From G965212025 sp965215765 (GTDB taxonomy: Bacteria > Pseudomonadota > Gammaproteobacteria > Poriferisulfidales > Oxydemutatoraceae): a stretch of 64,000 nucleotides of DNA. The DNA is taken from the NCBI GenBank assembly GCA_965215765.1, contig OZ244118.1, forward strand, positions 1,178,001 to 1,242,000, read 5' to 3'. The position numbers were made by a program, and so were the translations under genes. The notes under the pieces are model-generated. The model did not search any database. It saw nothing but the letters and a program-made list of their open reading frames with translations, and was not told the origin of the DNA. This document shows positions 26,486 through 34,763 of the stretch, in pieces; within the stretch, counting starts at the first letter, position 1; each line of letters starts with the position of its first letter.

Positions 26486-27757
26486 CTAATCGATTGTCAT
26501 CGAATACGGATTCAGGAATTGCCGTTCCCAAAGACGCCTCTTGTCCACCCCGCTCAACTCAGCTTCTTCGCAAACCGCGTCCCACTGCTGTTCAATGACA
26601 GCAGTGAGTTTCTCGAAAATGCCGCGAGCTTCTGCCTTTGGCAGCAAGAAGTTGTGCGCGGTTTCAAGGCAGCTTTTAAGCTGGCTGCGTCTGTTGGCAC
26701 CTGAAATCAGCATGCCCTGTGACGCTTCATTGCCTGTGCGGTTTTGTGGGCAAATGTCATACGCAGGAGTGAGGGTCAGCTCGCTGCCATCCCAGAACGC
26801 AGCATGGTTGCGCGCGTGGTCATCGGTGTTACTGCAAAGAATGTGAAAGACGAGCCGCGAGAACAATTCCCGAAGCGTTGTTTTTGGGTCGGTGAAACGG
26901 TGGCGGATGATTTCAGCGAGTGTCTCGTAGCTGGCGTAACGCGCCATCATTTCATCAAGCCCAAGCAGTGTCAGCGCGGAGACCATGGCTTTACGCGACC
27001 AGCCATCGCCTTCGGGAGCGCGGTCAAATCGCTCAATCAGGAGCACCTTTTTATTGGCACACTTGACCAACTTGACGGGCGCAACGTTCAGGCCAGCCAG
27101 TGAGGCCAGCCGCATGGCGACAAATTCAGCTTTGACGATGCTATGGGAATCAGTGCTCGATGGGAACTTCGCGACGTACTGTTTGTCCTGAACCTGGATC
27201 AAGGCTTTTGGTTGCGCACCGCCGATAGAACTTCCATGGATCAATGCCTGATCCAAGTCCGGCGAGAGAGAGATGCCTTTTTCTACTCGCTCGGCAGACT
27301 CCATCAGTTCCTCCACGCTGACGTTGTCGGCCTTGTTGGCGACACGAGGAATGTATTCGGTTGGCGAGCACTGAAAGTCAATTGCACCGATCCGGTTGGA
27401 CCCGGACTCCAGCAGATAGCTCAGCTCATCTAGGTAGCCTGTGTCCGCGCCCACGTCCTTGTGTCCCAGCATCTTGTTTATCACCACACGCCGTCCCCAG
27501 GCATCGGGCGAGGCATCCCGGATGCAGCCGGGCATGGTCAGCTCATCGGGCAGGGGCAGCATTCCGGCTTTTAACGGTAACTCCGGCTCATAAATCGGGA
27601 TTGCGGGCTTGCTACCGCCAATCCGCCCAAGGTAGCTTTTGGCGTAATTAAACTGGACGTTACCGTTATCGGCTTCCAGCCGTCCTGCCACAACAGGCTC
27701 CGTTTCCCCTGGCAACCATATCCAGACGAAGGCTTCCCTGTTGCTGCTAGAAGTCAT
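26486..27757 (-). CDS. hipA: HipA-type serine/threonine kinase toxin (module 1)
   Basis: 423 residues. N-terminal HipA subdomain (VWIWLPGETEPVVAGRL) is followed by the kinase core: SSIGGAQPKALIQ (the G-rich loop that carries the autophosphorylation Ser in HipA), YVAKFPSST with the ATP-binding Lys, LIERFDR, FHILCSNTDDHARNHAAFW (catalytic Asp) and PAYDICPQ (metal-binding Asp). E. coli HipA phosphorylates glutamyl-tRNA synthetase and causes dormancy; the target here is unknown. It overlaps hipB by 11 nt. Pieces of closely similar hipA sequence recur at 30256-30440 and 33000-33115. Confidence 0.9.
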   Translation of the reverse strand: MTSSSNREAFVWIWLPGETEPVVAGRLEADNGNVQFNYAKSYLGRIGGSKPAIPIYEPELPLKAGMLPLPDELTMPGCIRDASPDAWGRRVVINKMLGHKDVGADTGYLDELSYLLESGSNRIGAIDFQCSPTEYIPRVANKADNVSVEELMESAERVEKGISLSPDLDQALIHGSSIGGAQPKALIQVQDKQYVAKFPSSTDSHSIVKAEFVAMRLASLAGLNVAPVKLVKCANKKVLLIERFDRAPEGDGWSRKAMVSALTLLGLDEMMARYASYETLAEIIRHRFTDPKTTLRELFSRLVFHILCSNTDDHARNHAAFWDGSELTLTPAYDICPQNRTGNEASQGMLISGANRRSQLKSCLETAHNFLLPKAEARGIFEKLTAVIEQQWDAVCEEAELSGVDKRRLWERQFLNPYSMTID

Positions 27758-28085
27758 CGTATACCGCCTTGGGTTTTTGGCGAATGGACTTTGGCAGTAA
27801 TGCCAGCTTGTCTTTGGTTTGGCGCAGATACTTCGTCAGCGTGTTTTCATCGGCGTCAAACAGCTTGATGCCAACGATGGTTGCCACTTCGAACACCGTG
27901 CCGATCGCGCATTTGGGGTCGCCTTTTTCGATGCGCCGCAGCAACCCTCTGGAGATACCTGCGCGGTCTGCCACTTTCTGCGCGGTGAACTTGCGTTCTT
28001 TGCGTGTTGCACAGATCAGGCCGCCGAGTAATGAAGACGCATGGTGGCAATAGTGGGAGTAAGCGCGTGTGATGGATTTTGGCAT
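27747..28085 (-). CDS. hipB: HipB-type XRE antitoxin and repressor (module 1)
   Basis: 112 residues with a helix-turn-helix of XRE type: FTAQKVADRAGISRGLLRRI, then EKGDPKCAIGTVFEVATI. It precedes and overlaps the hipA gene, the usual antitoxin-first order. It is somewhat longer than E. coli HipB (88). Two palindromic sequences upstream of its ATG are likely operators, which implies autoregulation of the operon. Confidence 0.88.
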   Translation of the reverse strand: MPKSITRAYSHYCHHASSLLGGLICATRKERKFTAQKVADRAGISRGLLRRIEKGDPKCAIGTVFEVATIVGIKLFDADENTLTKYLRQTKDKLALLPKSIRQKPKAVYDDF

Positions 28086-28096
28086 TTTTTATATTT

Positions 28097-28114
28097 GGGT
28101 TATATACAGGCCAT
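28097..28114. promoter_or_regulatory. Candidate HipB operator 1
   Basis: GGGTTATATACAGGCCAT, 11 bp upstream of the hipB ATG. Its reverse complement (ATGGCCTGTATATAACCC) closely resembles the better palindrome at 28177-28196, so both may bind the same dimer. Confidence 0.5.
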
Positions 28115-28176
28115 AAAGGTGCTTCATAGTCTCTCTGTAGACCAAACTAGTGAATACTCAGCACATTGTCAAGAGG

Positions 28177-28196
28177 ATGGTCTGTATATAGACCAT
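28177..28196. promoter_or_regulatory. Candidate HipB operator 2, near-perfect palindrome
   Basis: ATGGTCTGTATATAGACCAT: arms ATGGTCT and AGACCAT, about 90 bp upstream of the hipB ATG. The same half-site appears upstream of the second hipB (36344-36386). Confidence 0.6.
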
Positions 28197-28525
28197 GAAA
28201 CGTACTTATAGGCTACACACAGAGCATTATGTGCAGGGTGGCTGCGCATCAGGTCGTTGCCCGCCTTCCTGGTTTCATTTTTTGGCGTCGGTTAGACCAA
28301 AACCAAGCGAAGCACTCAAACACACTAAAGACAACGAAAGGAGAGCTATTGATACCGCTTAGCCTTTTGAACTTTGGCTCAGGTGCCTTTTGGTGTAAAG
28401 AATGAGTTTATGACTTTGCTGTCCGTCTCGTTTGTTCTTTCGCAACTCGGGGGAGTGGCGGTCTACAGAGAGGAGGGTCTTGCGTGTCACAAACAGATAG
28501 GTCTAAAGCCTGAAGGAGATAAACA

Positions 28526-28760
28526 ATGAACATGGAATTGACAATTGATTTTGCCGATAAAGCATACGAAGACTGAGGCGGTTTATGCTTGATGTTGCCA
28601 TCTCGCCCAAGCGTCTAAAGTTAGATGACTATGTCGTTACTTCTCTGAACTGGAAGTCAATTCCTTAGGGTGGAGACCGTAAAAACAAAGTGCCCGATGA
28701 CAAGCGAGGTGTATATGCCTTCGTGATTTGTCATCCGAGCAAGGTCTTGCCGCAGCACGG
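28526..28760 (+). pseudogene. Decayed small genes, possibly GIY-YIG-like
   Basis: A 16-residue ORF (28526-28576) with a strong AAGGAG site is followed by a frame starting at 28585 (MLDVAISPKRLKLDDYVV) that stops at 28668. The same frame continues past the stop as DKRGVYAFVICHPSKVLPQHG and stops again. The latter recalls the start of a GIY-YIG nuclease domain (GVYAFVI ... YVLYVG). In-frame stops mean it is not functional as one protein. The rest of 28200-28860 shows nothing else. Confidence 0.35.
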
Positions 28761-28913
28761 CTAACGCGTGGTGTTAGGGCGGGAGGACACACTGAGGCAG
28801 AGATTGTCACTGTTGCAAATCTTGCAATTACTGGGTTTTGGGGGTAATGTAGCAACCTTTAAGAATTGGGGAACATTTGGAATGAACCACACTACAGAAA
28901 CAGAAGGAAAAAG

Positions 28914-29123
28914 ATGACGTGCAGAAATTGTTCTCGCGGGCCTGTCATCCGCGCCATGCGTGACGGTGGCAACAAGGATGCCGCTTATGCGTTGGTTGAA
29001 ATCGCAGAGAATGCCATTCAGGCGAATGAAAGATTATTGAGTTGGTTTGCTTTGAATGTTGAAGAAAGTCAGTTTTCAGTATCGCGATATAATGCGGTCT
29101 GGTCTTATAATAATTATATTTAA
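28914..29123 (+). CDS. Hypothetical small protein
   Basis: 69 residues from an ATG preceded by AAGGA 5 nt upstream (MTCRNCSRGPVIRAMRDGG). It is helical and rich in Ala, Asn and Glu, with no signal peptide. No family recognised. It ends 24 nt before the HSDR_N gene, so it may share a transcript with it. Confidence 0.4.
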   Translation: MTCRNCSRGPVIRAMRDGGNKDAAYALVEIAENAIQANERLLSWFALNVEESQFSVSRYNAVWSYNNYI

Positions 29124-29147
29124 TTACAATGTCACTGAGGAAATAAT

Positions 29148-30212
29148 ATGGATCTTATAGATAAAATAAAAAACCTTGCTTCTCGCACCCCTAAGTGGTT
29201 AGAGCACATAAAAACCGAGGAGGCGACAAAAAACACACTTATTATGCCATTTATAGAAGCTCTCGGTTATGATGTAAACGATCCAACTGAGGTAATACCA
29301 GAATTTGCAGCAGATGTTGGAATAAAGAAAGGAGAGAAAGTGGATTATGCAATTAAAAAAGGCAATGACATTATTATTCTAATTGAATGTAAATGGTCAG
29401 GAGAAGTCCTGCACAAAGACCACGCATCACAACTTTATAGATACTTTTCTGCCACAGAAGCACGGTTTGCAATTCTTACAAATGGAATTACTTATGATTT
29501 TTATTCTGATATGGATGAGCGTAATAAGATGGACACAAGGCCATTTTTTTCGTTCAATATTTTAGAATTTGAAGCACACCAAATTGATGAATTAAAGAAG
29601 TTTACAAAAGCAACATTTTCACTTGATGAAATACTTGCTACTGCTAGTATACTAAAATATACAAGAGCAATTAAAAAAATTCTTGAAGCAGAGTTATCCA
29701 ATCCATCTGAAGATTTCGTTAGATTTTTTGCTTCACAAGTTGTTGAGGGCAATTTAACAAAACAAGTACTGGATAATTTTACAAACATTGTAAAAAAAGC
29801 AAGAAAGCAATTTATTAATGCAAAAATAAATGAAAGATTAAATTTTGCTCGAGTAAAGAATGAGCCAGAAAAAGAGCAAAACCTGAACATTGAAGTGATA
29901 GTGCCGGATAACGGCATTGATACTACAGAAGAGGAAATTGAAGGCTACAATATCGTGAAAGCCATCTTGCGAAATGATGTTGATGTGAAACGCATTTCCA
30001 TGAGAGACACAAAAAGTTATTGCGGTATTTTATTAGATGACAATAACAGAAAGCCCATTTGTAGAATGCACTTTAACAGACCACAAAAATATATAGGTAT
30101 TTTTGCCAATAAAGAAGAAAAACGAATAAAAATTGATTCTCTGGATGATGTTTTTAATTATGCAGAGCAAATTAAGGCAGCATTAAAAGAACATGAAGAG
30201 CAGCAGGCATAA
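29148..30212 (+). CDS. Orphan HSDR_N-type restriction nuclease domain protein
   Basis: 354 residues. The N-terminal half carries a type I restriction HsdR_N-like nuclease fold. VDYAIKKGNDIIILIECKWS gives the D-xn-ExK active site (Asp about 67, E-C-K about 77-79), and HASQLYRYFSATEARFAILTNG follows. The C-terminal half (about 230-350) lacks helicase motifs and has no family I recognise. Proteins of this type occur alone in defence islands and plasmids; the role is unclear. The gene is very AT-rich against its surroundings, a sign of transfer. Confidence 0.75.
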   Translation: MDLIDKIKNLASRTPKWLEHIKTEEATKNTLIMPFIEALGYDVNDPTEVIPEFAADVGIKKGEKVDYAIKKGNDIIILIECKWSGEVLHKDHASQLYRYFSATEARFAILTNGITYDFYSDMDERNKMDTRPFFSFNILEFEAHQIDELKKFTKATFSLDEILATASILKYTRAIKKILEAELSNPSEDFVRFFASQVVEGNLTKQVLDNFTNIVKKARKQFINAKINERLNFARVKNEPEKEQNLNIEVIVPDNGIDTTEEEIEGYNIVKAILRNDVDVKRISMRDTKSYCGILLDDNNRKPICRMHFNRPQKYIGIFANKEEKRIKIDSLDDVFNYAEQIKAALKEHEEQQA

Positions 30213-30255
30213 CAAATCACTCCCCGGTCAACCGCTTTGATCCTCGGTTAAAAGC

Positions 30256-30440
30256 TTCTGTCTCGTAGCTGGCGTAACGTGCCATCATTTCATCAAGTCC
30301 AAGCAGTGTTAACGCGGAGGCCATGACTTTACGCGACCAGCCCTCGTCTTCGGGAGTGTGTTCAAATCGCTCAATCAGGAGCACCTTTTTACTGGCACAC
30401 TTGACTAGCTTGGCGGACGCACGTTCAGGCCAGCCAGTTT
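30256..30440 (-). pseudogene. Internal fragment of hipA
   Basis: This 185-bp piece is almost identical to 26927-27105 inside hipA module 1 (both read TCTCGTAGCTGGCGTAACG at the left). It encodes the stretch around LLIERF and LGLDEMMARYASYE on the minus strand, with a small deletion near its right end. No start or stop of its own. It is an isolated duplicate between two AT-rich genes. Confidence 0.85.
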
Positions 30441-30520
30441 TTGTTACCCTGCAGGCTTATAATGCGCAGTGTTAGTGCAGTAGAGAATTGTGCCAGGTAA
30501 CGAGGGCTAAAGGAATGAAA

Positions 30521-31135
30521 ATGGATATATTTACCAGATTCAATCGGAAAAATATTCAAGACAGGCAAATTGATACATTAATTGGCTTGAGCAAAGGGCT
30601 GGTTGCTGACGGTAAGGTAAATCAAGCAGAAGCTGAGTTCTTATTAAGTTGGCTAATCCAAAGCAAACAAGCTGTTGGTAACCCTATAATTGTAAATCTT
30701 ATAAATAAAGTTAGTGAAATGCTAGAAGACAATTTTCTTGATAAAGATGAGTCTTTGGAGCTATTAAAGATATTGCGCACCATAACTGGTAAAAATTCAG
30801 AAATAGGTGAGTTAGCAAAAACAACATTGTTACCTATAAATAAACCACGACCTCGTATTGTAGTTAAAGATATGTCATTTTTGTTTACAGGGATGTGTGT
30901 CTTTGGCACAAGGAAAAAATGCCAAGAAGCAATAGACTCAATAGGTGCTATAAATGCAAAACGTGTAACAAAGTCACTTGACTACTTAGTTCTAGGCACT
31001 TATGTAACGGACAGTTGGGCACACGAGAATTTTGGTCGTAAAATAGAAAAGGCAATGGAATATCGTGCTAATGGTATTCCATTAGCCATAATTACAGAAG
31101 AACACTGGGCTGATGAAATTGGTTTATCTTTGTAA
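30521..31135 (+). CDS. BRCT-domain protein
   Basis: 204 residues from the ATG at 30521 (MDIFTRFNRKNIQDRQID), with AAGGA 6 nt upstream; an ATG two codons earlier is also possible. The N-terminal helical part (about 1-110) resembles a TerB-like or regulatory helical domain but I cannot assign it. The C-terminal part (about 125-200) is a BRCT domain as in NAD-dependent DNA ligases: FLFTGMCVFGTRKKCQEAI, then SLDYLVLGTYVTDSW and the final ITEEHW. BRCT domains bind DNA ends or phosphoproteins. AT-rich and probably acquired with the preceding HSDR_N gene. Confidence 0.7.
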   Translation: MDIFTRFNRKNIQDRQIDTLIGLSKGLVADGKVNQAEAEFLLSWLIQSKQAVGNPIIVNLINKVSEMLEDNFLDKDESLELLKILRTITGKNSEIGELAKTTLLPINKPRPRIVVKDMSFLFTGMCVFGTRKKCQEAIDSIGAINAKRVTKSLDYLVLGTYVTDSWAHENFGRKIEKAMEYRANGIPLAIITEEHWADEIGLSL

Positions 31136-31420
31136 GAACCACATTAGAAAAAGTCTTGAGAGAGAGATTATTAAGAGAAAGCGTGTTGAACGAGATTATA
31201 TTACCTTTTGACAAGCGTAAACAGGCGGGTTAGTCCGCGCCTTTGGTGCGGCCTTCCTAGGCTAAAATCTTTGAGCAGCCGCGTGTATGCGGGTGAACTT
31301 TTCTACCAGGAATTTTGAGTGTGAAAATGGATTTGGAACGGCTACAGACCCAAAGCTGCCAAGAGCCTGCCTAGTTCATTGATCGACCACTCTGAGCGGC
31401 TCACGAGAACAATGAGGTCT

Positions 31421-32605
31421 CTACGCAGGATGGTTCAGGGTGCAGCTTAGACTTTCGAGCGAATGTTCAATGATCTCAACAGCCTTTGTTACTTCCTGAT
31501 CACTGACGCCGATACCAAGACTGAACCGAATGGATGCATCCGCATCATCACCAGACAGCCCGATCGCTTTGAGAACATGGGAAGGTTTTGGAATTCCGGT
31601 TGCGCAAGCCGAACCTGCTGAAGCGGCCAACATTGGCTGAAATGTGTTCAAAATCTCGCTTGCGGAAAACCCGTGGAAGCAGATATTGGCATTGCCAGGA
31701 TGGCGCTCTTTAGTTGGTGGGCCGTTTAAGCTGACTTTCCACCTCAAGCTTAATAGGGCTTGAACGAACCGATCACGACTCTCTCGCAGCACCATTCTGG
31801 ATTCTTGGCCTTCCCGGGAAGTCAGAAGCTCAGATGCCGCCGCCATGCCCACGCATAGCGGAACGGGAACTGTTCCCGACCGGAGCCCATTTTGTTGACC
31901 ACCACCGTAGATCAACGGCTCAATTTTGTCTTGGAGTCCGCGGCGAATATAAAGGGCGCCTATGCCCTGCGGCCCGTACATTTTGTGTCCCGACAGGCTC
32001 AGGAGATCGACATGATCTGCGGCACCCCTCAGGTCCATCGCAATCGGTGCCTGAGCTGCATCTGAATGAAAAATGGCACCAGCGTTATGGATGGTTTCGG
32101 ACAGAGATTCAAGGTCTTGAATTGATCCGATTTCGTTGTTCACGGCCATGATGGACACCGCGAAAACATCGTCGTCAAGACAGTCTGACAACACCGACAC
32201 CTGAACTTTGCCATCTGCGTCCACCGGAATTTGTTCTACGCGATAGCCGAACTGCTCTTCAAGAACTCGCGCAACTTCGAGAACACATCTGTGTTCGATG
32301 GCACTAACAAGAATGCGCTGACGTTTACCTTTTGTGTTGCGTTTGGCCAAGCCAAGAAGAGCTAGGTTAATGGCTTCGCTTGCGCCGGATGTAAAGATAA
32401 TTTCATCTTCACCGGCTCCGATCATTCTCGCAACACTTTGAGTCGATTCACTCAAAATTCGCGCATTTTCCCACCCAATTGCGTGATTGGAGGAATGAGG
32501 ATTTCCTGATTTATGGGTGAAATGCTGCAACATCTTGCTCAAAACACGGCCATCAACGGACGTGCTTGCTTGATGGTCAAAATTGATCGTTTCAGGAGAA
32601 TTCAT
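31421..32605 (-). CDS. Cysteine desulfurase, IscS/DndA-like
   Basis: 394 residues, PLP-dependent class V aminotransferase fold. INFDHQASTSVDGRVL opens the protein. FTSGASEAINLALLG, SAIEHRCVLEVA, and VNNEIGSIQDL follow. The PLP lysine is in LLSLSGHKMYGPQGIG, and the catalytic Cys loop is ASAGSACATGIPKPSHVL. It would supply sulfur from cysteine. Placed divergently from a DndB-like gene it resembles the dndA-dndB arrangement of DNA phosphorothioation islands, but dndC, dndD and dndE are not in the window. A general Fe-S or tRNA thiolation role cannot be excluded. Confidence 0.8.
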   Translation of the reverse strand: MNSPETINFDHQASTSVDGRVLSKMLQHFTHKSGNPHSSNHAIGWENARILSESTQSVARMIGAGEDEIIFTSGASEAINLALLGLAKRNTKGKRQRILVSAIEHRCVLEVARVLEEQFGYRVEQIPVDADGKVQVSVLSDCLDDDVFAVSIMAVNNEIGSIQDLESLSETIHNAGAIFHSDAAQAPIAMDLRGAADHVDLLSLSGHKMYGPQGIGALYIRRGLQDKIEPLIYGGGQQNGLRSGTVPVPLCVGMAAASELLTSREGQESRMVLRESRDRFVQALLSLRWKVSLNGPPTKERHPGNANICFHGFSASEILNTFQPMLAASAGSACATGIPKPSHVLKAIGLSGDDADASIRFSLGIGVSDQEVTKAVEIIEHSLESLSCTLNHPA

Positions 32606-32743
32606 TGAAAATCAAAAACCTGTGTCGTGGATGGGAATTGGGCAAAGCTAAGTGAATTTTCGCCTCTCAGGCTAAAAATTCCAACCTGAAAATTGACAAC
32701 ATCACTACCTTACGATAGGGGGCGCACTGGAGGCAACATCCAG

Positions 32744-33115
32744 TTACCGCAGGCACAGTTCCTCAAGCCTTATGGCCACGGCTGCTTTAACCGATGCATG
32801 AATCTCTTCCGGAAAATTGCTCGGCAGGATACTCTCCATTTTTGATATTGCATGTTTAGCTGTGTCCGCGACTTCTTCAATGGCTGTTTTTACGACTGCT
32901 TTGGGTATGCCCGCCATGCTGCCGGTTTGGAAAAAGTATCGGGCGTGGATGCCGTCGACCCGGTAGTGATTGTTTCTCCCCAAAGAAACCTCTTGTCTAC
33001 CTCGCTCAACTCGGTTTCTTCGCAAACTGCGTCCCGCTGCTGTTCAATGACAGCAGTGAGTTTCTCAAAAATGTCGTGAGCTTCTGCCTCTGACAGCTAG
33101 AAGTTGTGTGTATAT
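32744..33115 (-). pseudogene. Chimeric hipA 3' remnant
   Basis: 32751-32984 is over 90% identical by eye to the 3' end of hipA module 2 (34779-35012; KAVVKTAIEEVADTAKHAIS on the minus strand). From about 33000 to 33115 the sequence switches to the 3' end of hipA module 1 (26530-26660; CAATGACAGCAGTGAGTTTC). The junction joins two different hipA genes, so it arose by recombination. No start codon context; not functional. Confidence 0.85.
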
Positions 33116-33218
33116 TTGATCCAGGTAACGCTCCAGAGCAACTGAATGCGGCTTTTTTGCCAACATTCTCGGTAGGTGATGTTTATACTAATTTAAGAGA
33201 AATAAGGAGGATGTTTTA

Positions 33219-34472
33219 GTGAAGAAGAGAGAGCAAATAGTTTTGCCCGCACTTCGTGGAGTTATGGGTGACTGGGTTTTTTATTCCTGTCTCATGGATA
33301 TCAATGAGGTCAGCGAACGTGTCCGATATGCGGATGAGTTGCATGGGAACAAAGGCTTGTCCGGTATGATTCAGCGTCGACTCAAGTTGGGTCGTGGTCG
33401 TCAAATCGCGACCTACTTAGGTACGCAGAAGGAAAGGTTTTTCAATTCGCTCGTCATTGGAGCCTATGGTGGACGACCTGTCTGGCGCGCTGTGACTAAC
33501 ATTCGTGACCGGTCGACCAAAGCAGACCTGGAGAACCTGAGTGAGGAGACAGTGGAGTCTGCTGGTTTCCTTATCCTTAGCGGGGGTGAGAAGCTTTTTG
33601 TGATTGATGGGCGGCATCGACTTGCCGGAATAAAGATAGCCGTCAAAGAAGGGCTGGTTAAAGATCCATACGACACGCTATCCGTCATCTTTGTCTCCCA
33701 CCAAGCCACAGCAAAGGGGCTCAAGCGTACGCGAAGGCTCTTTTCGGCTCTTAAAAAGACCACACGCCCTGTATCAAAAAGTGACATCGTTGCTTTGGAT
33801 AAAGAAGACACGATGGCAATCTGTGCTCGTTGGCTCATCGAAAAAACAACGCTCTTCGGGGGTGAACGAGTTGCGTTCGTAGCATCAAACAGCATGCCCA
33901 TTTCAAATTCAACAAGCCTGACGACTATTGGCTATCTTTATGATCTTCTGACGATCATTTTCACAAAGACCCGTTTTGATCTAAAAAGAACCAGAGCCGA
34001 GCTTCAGCATGCGCGTCCTTCGGATGAGGACCTCGAAGCATATTTCAAGTATGCGAAGTCATTTTTTAATCTGCTGAAAAAACATTTCCCAGAGCTGGGA
34101 GAATTCTTTGCGAGCGAGGATACGAAAGACACAGTTCTGAAATATCGCGGTTCCCACGGGGGTAGCGCATTGTTTCGCCCGATTGGTCTTGATGTCTTTG
34201 TCAAGGTCATTGCAGAGCTGAACAGAGACCACTCGCTGGAAGAAGCCGTGAAGCTCGCAACAAAATTGCCACGTAAGTTATCTGAGCCTCCGTTTGCGGA
34301 GTTGATGTGGAACACAAGCACGAACACGATCATAAAAAGCCATCGTGTAATCCTGTGTGAAGTCCTGCTGTATATGCTTGGGAGCTCAAAGTTCTCGGAT
34401 GAAGATCTCGCCGAACGCTACCGTAGAGAAACTGGCAACGAGAGCGCGTTGCTGCCGGATCGCGTGGTCTGA
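33219..34472 (+). CDS. DGQHR-domain protein, DndB-like
   Basis: 417 residues. The key motif is GEKLFVIDGRHRLAGIKIAV (about 125-145), a DGQHR-type ParB/Srx-related element that defines DndB-like proteins. A typical FxxLNKTTRPVS-like stretch follows (FSALKKTTRPVSKSDIVALD). DndB regulates DNA phosphorothioation operons or limits modification. A start at 33219 is preceded by AAGGAGG 11 nt upstream and probably uses GTG. Downstream dnd genes are missing; instead a short ORF and then hipA module 2 (opposite strand) follow. Other DGQHR proteins exist, so the Dnd link is not certain. Confidence 0.75.
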   Translation: MKKREQIVLPALRGVMGDWVFYSCLMDINEVSERVRYADELHGNKGLSGMIQRRLKLGRGRQIATYLGTQKERFFNSLVIGAYGGRPVWRAVTNIRDRSTKADLENLSEETVESAGFLILSGGEKLFVIDGRHRLAGIKIAVKEGLVKDPYDTLSVIFVSHQATAKGLKRTRRLFSALKKTTRPVSKSDIVALDKEDTMAICARWLIEKTTLFGGERVAFVASNSMPISNSTSLTTIGYLYDLLTIIFTKTRFDLKRTRAELQHARPSDEDLEAYFKYAKSFFNLLKKHFPELGEFFASEDTKDTVLKYRGSHGGSALFRPIGLDVFVKVIAELNRDHSLEEAVKLATKLPRKLSEPPFAELMWNTSTNTIIKSHRVILCEVLLYMLGSSKFSDEDLAERYRRETGNESALLPDRVV

Positions 34473-34763
34473 TGATTGAACAGGTTGTGGTTCCTGTATC
34501 CGGTTCTCGTTGCTCCTTGGCTCGTTTTTCAGACGTTTCTGAGGAATGCTGGCTCAGCATCTTTGCGTGATCTTGTCGGTGCGACGACCGTTGATGTGCT
34601 TGAAGGTTTAGACTCGTGGACAGGTTCGGTTCAGCGACAGGTGAGCCGGCAGTTCGGCTTGTGGTGCCGACGGAATCGCCCCGTGGCACTGATGAGAGAG
34701 AAAAGATTGTTCGCATGCTGACGCGCTTTGTTTTGAGCCGTATGCACCGCGGCATTTATCTCT
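34472..34763 (+). pseudogene. Truncated gene start coupled to the DndB-like gene
   Basis: An ATG at 34472 overlaps the DndB-like stop (TGATG). It opens a 32-residue ORF (MIEQVVVPVSGSRCSLARFS and on) that ends at TGA near 34570. Other frames continue with protein-like sequence (SWTGSVQRQVSRQFGLW), suggesting a frameshifted remnant. No family recognised. It may be what is left of the next gene of the operon. Confidence 0.3.

Noticed and set aside
32852..33079. Plus-strand small ORF across the hipA remnant
   Set aside because: It is the complement of degraded hipA sequence.
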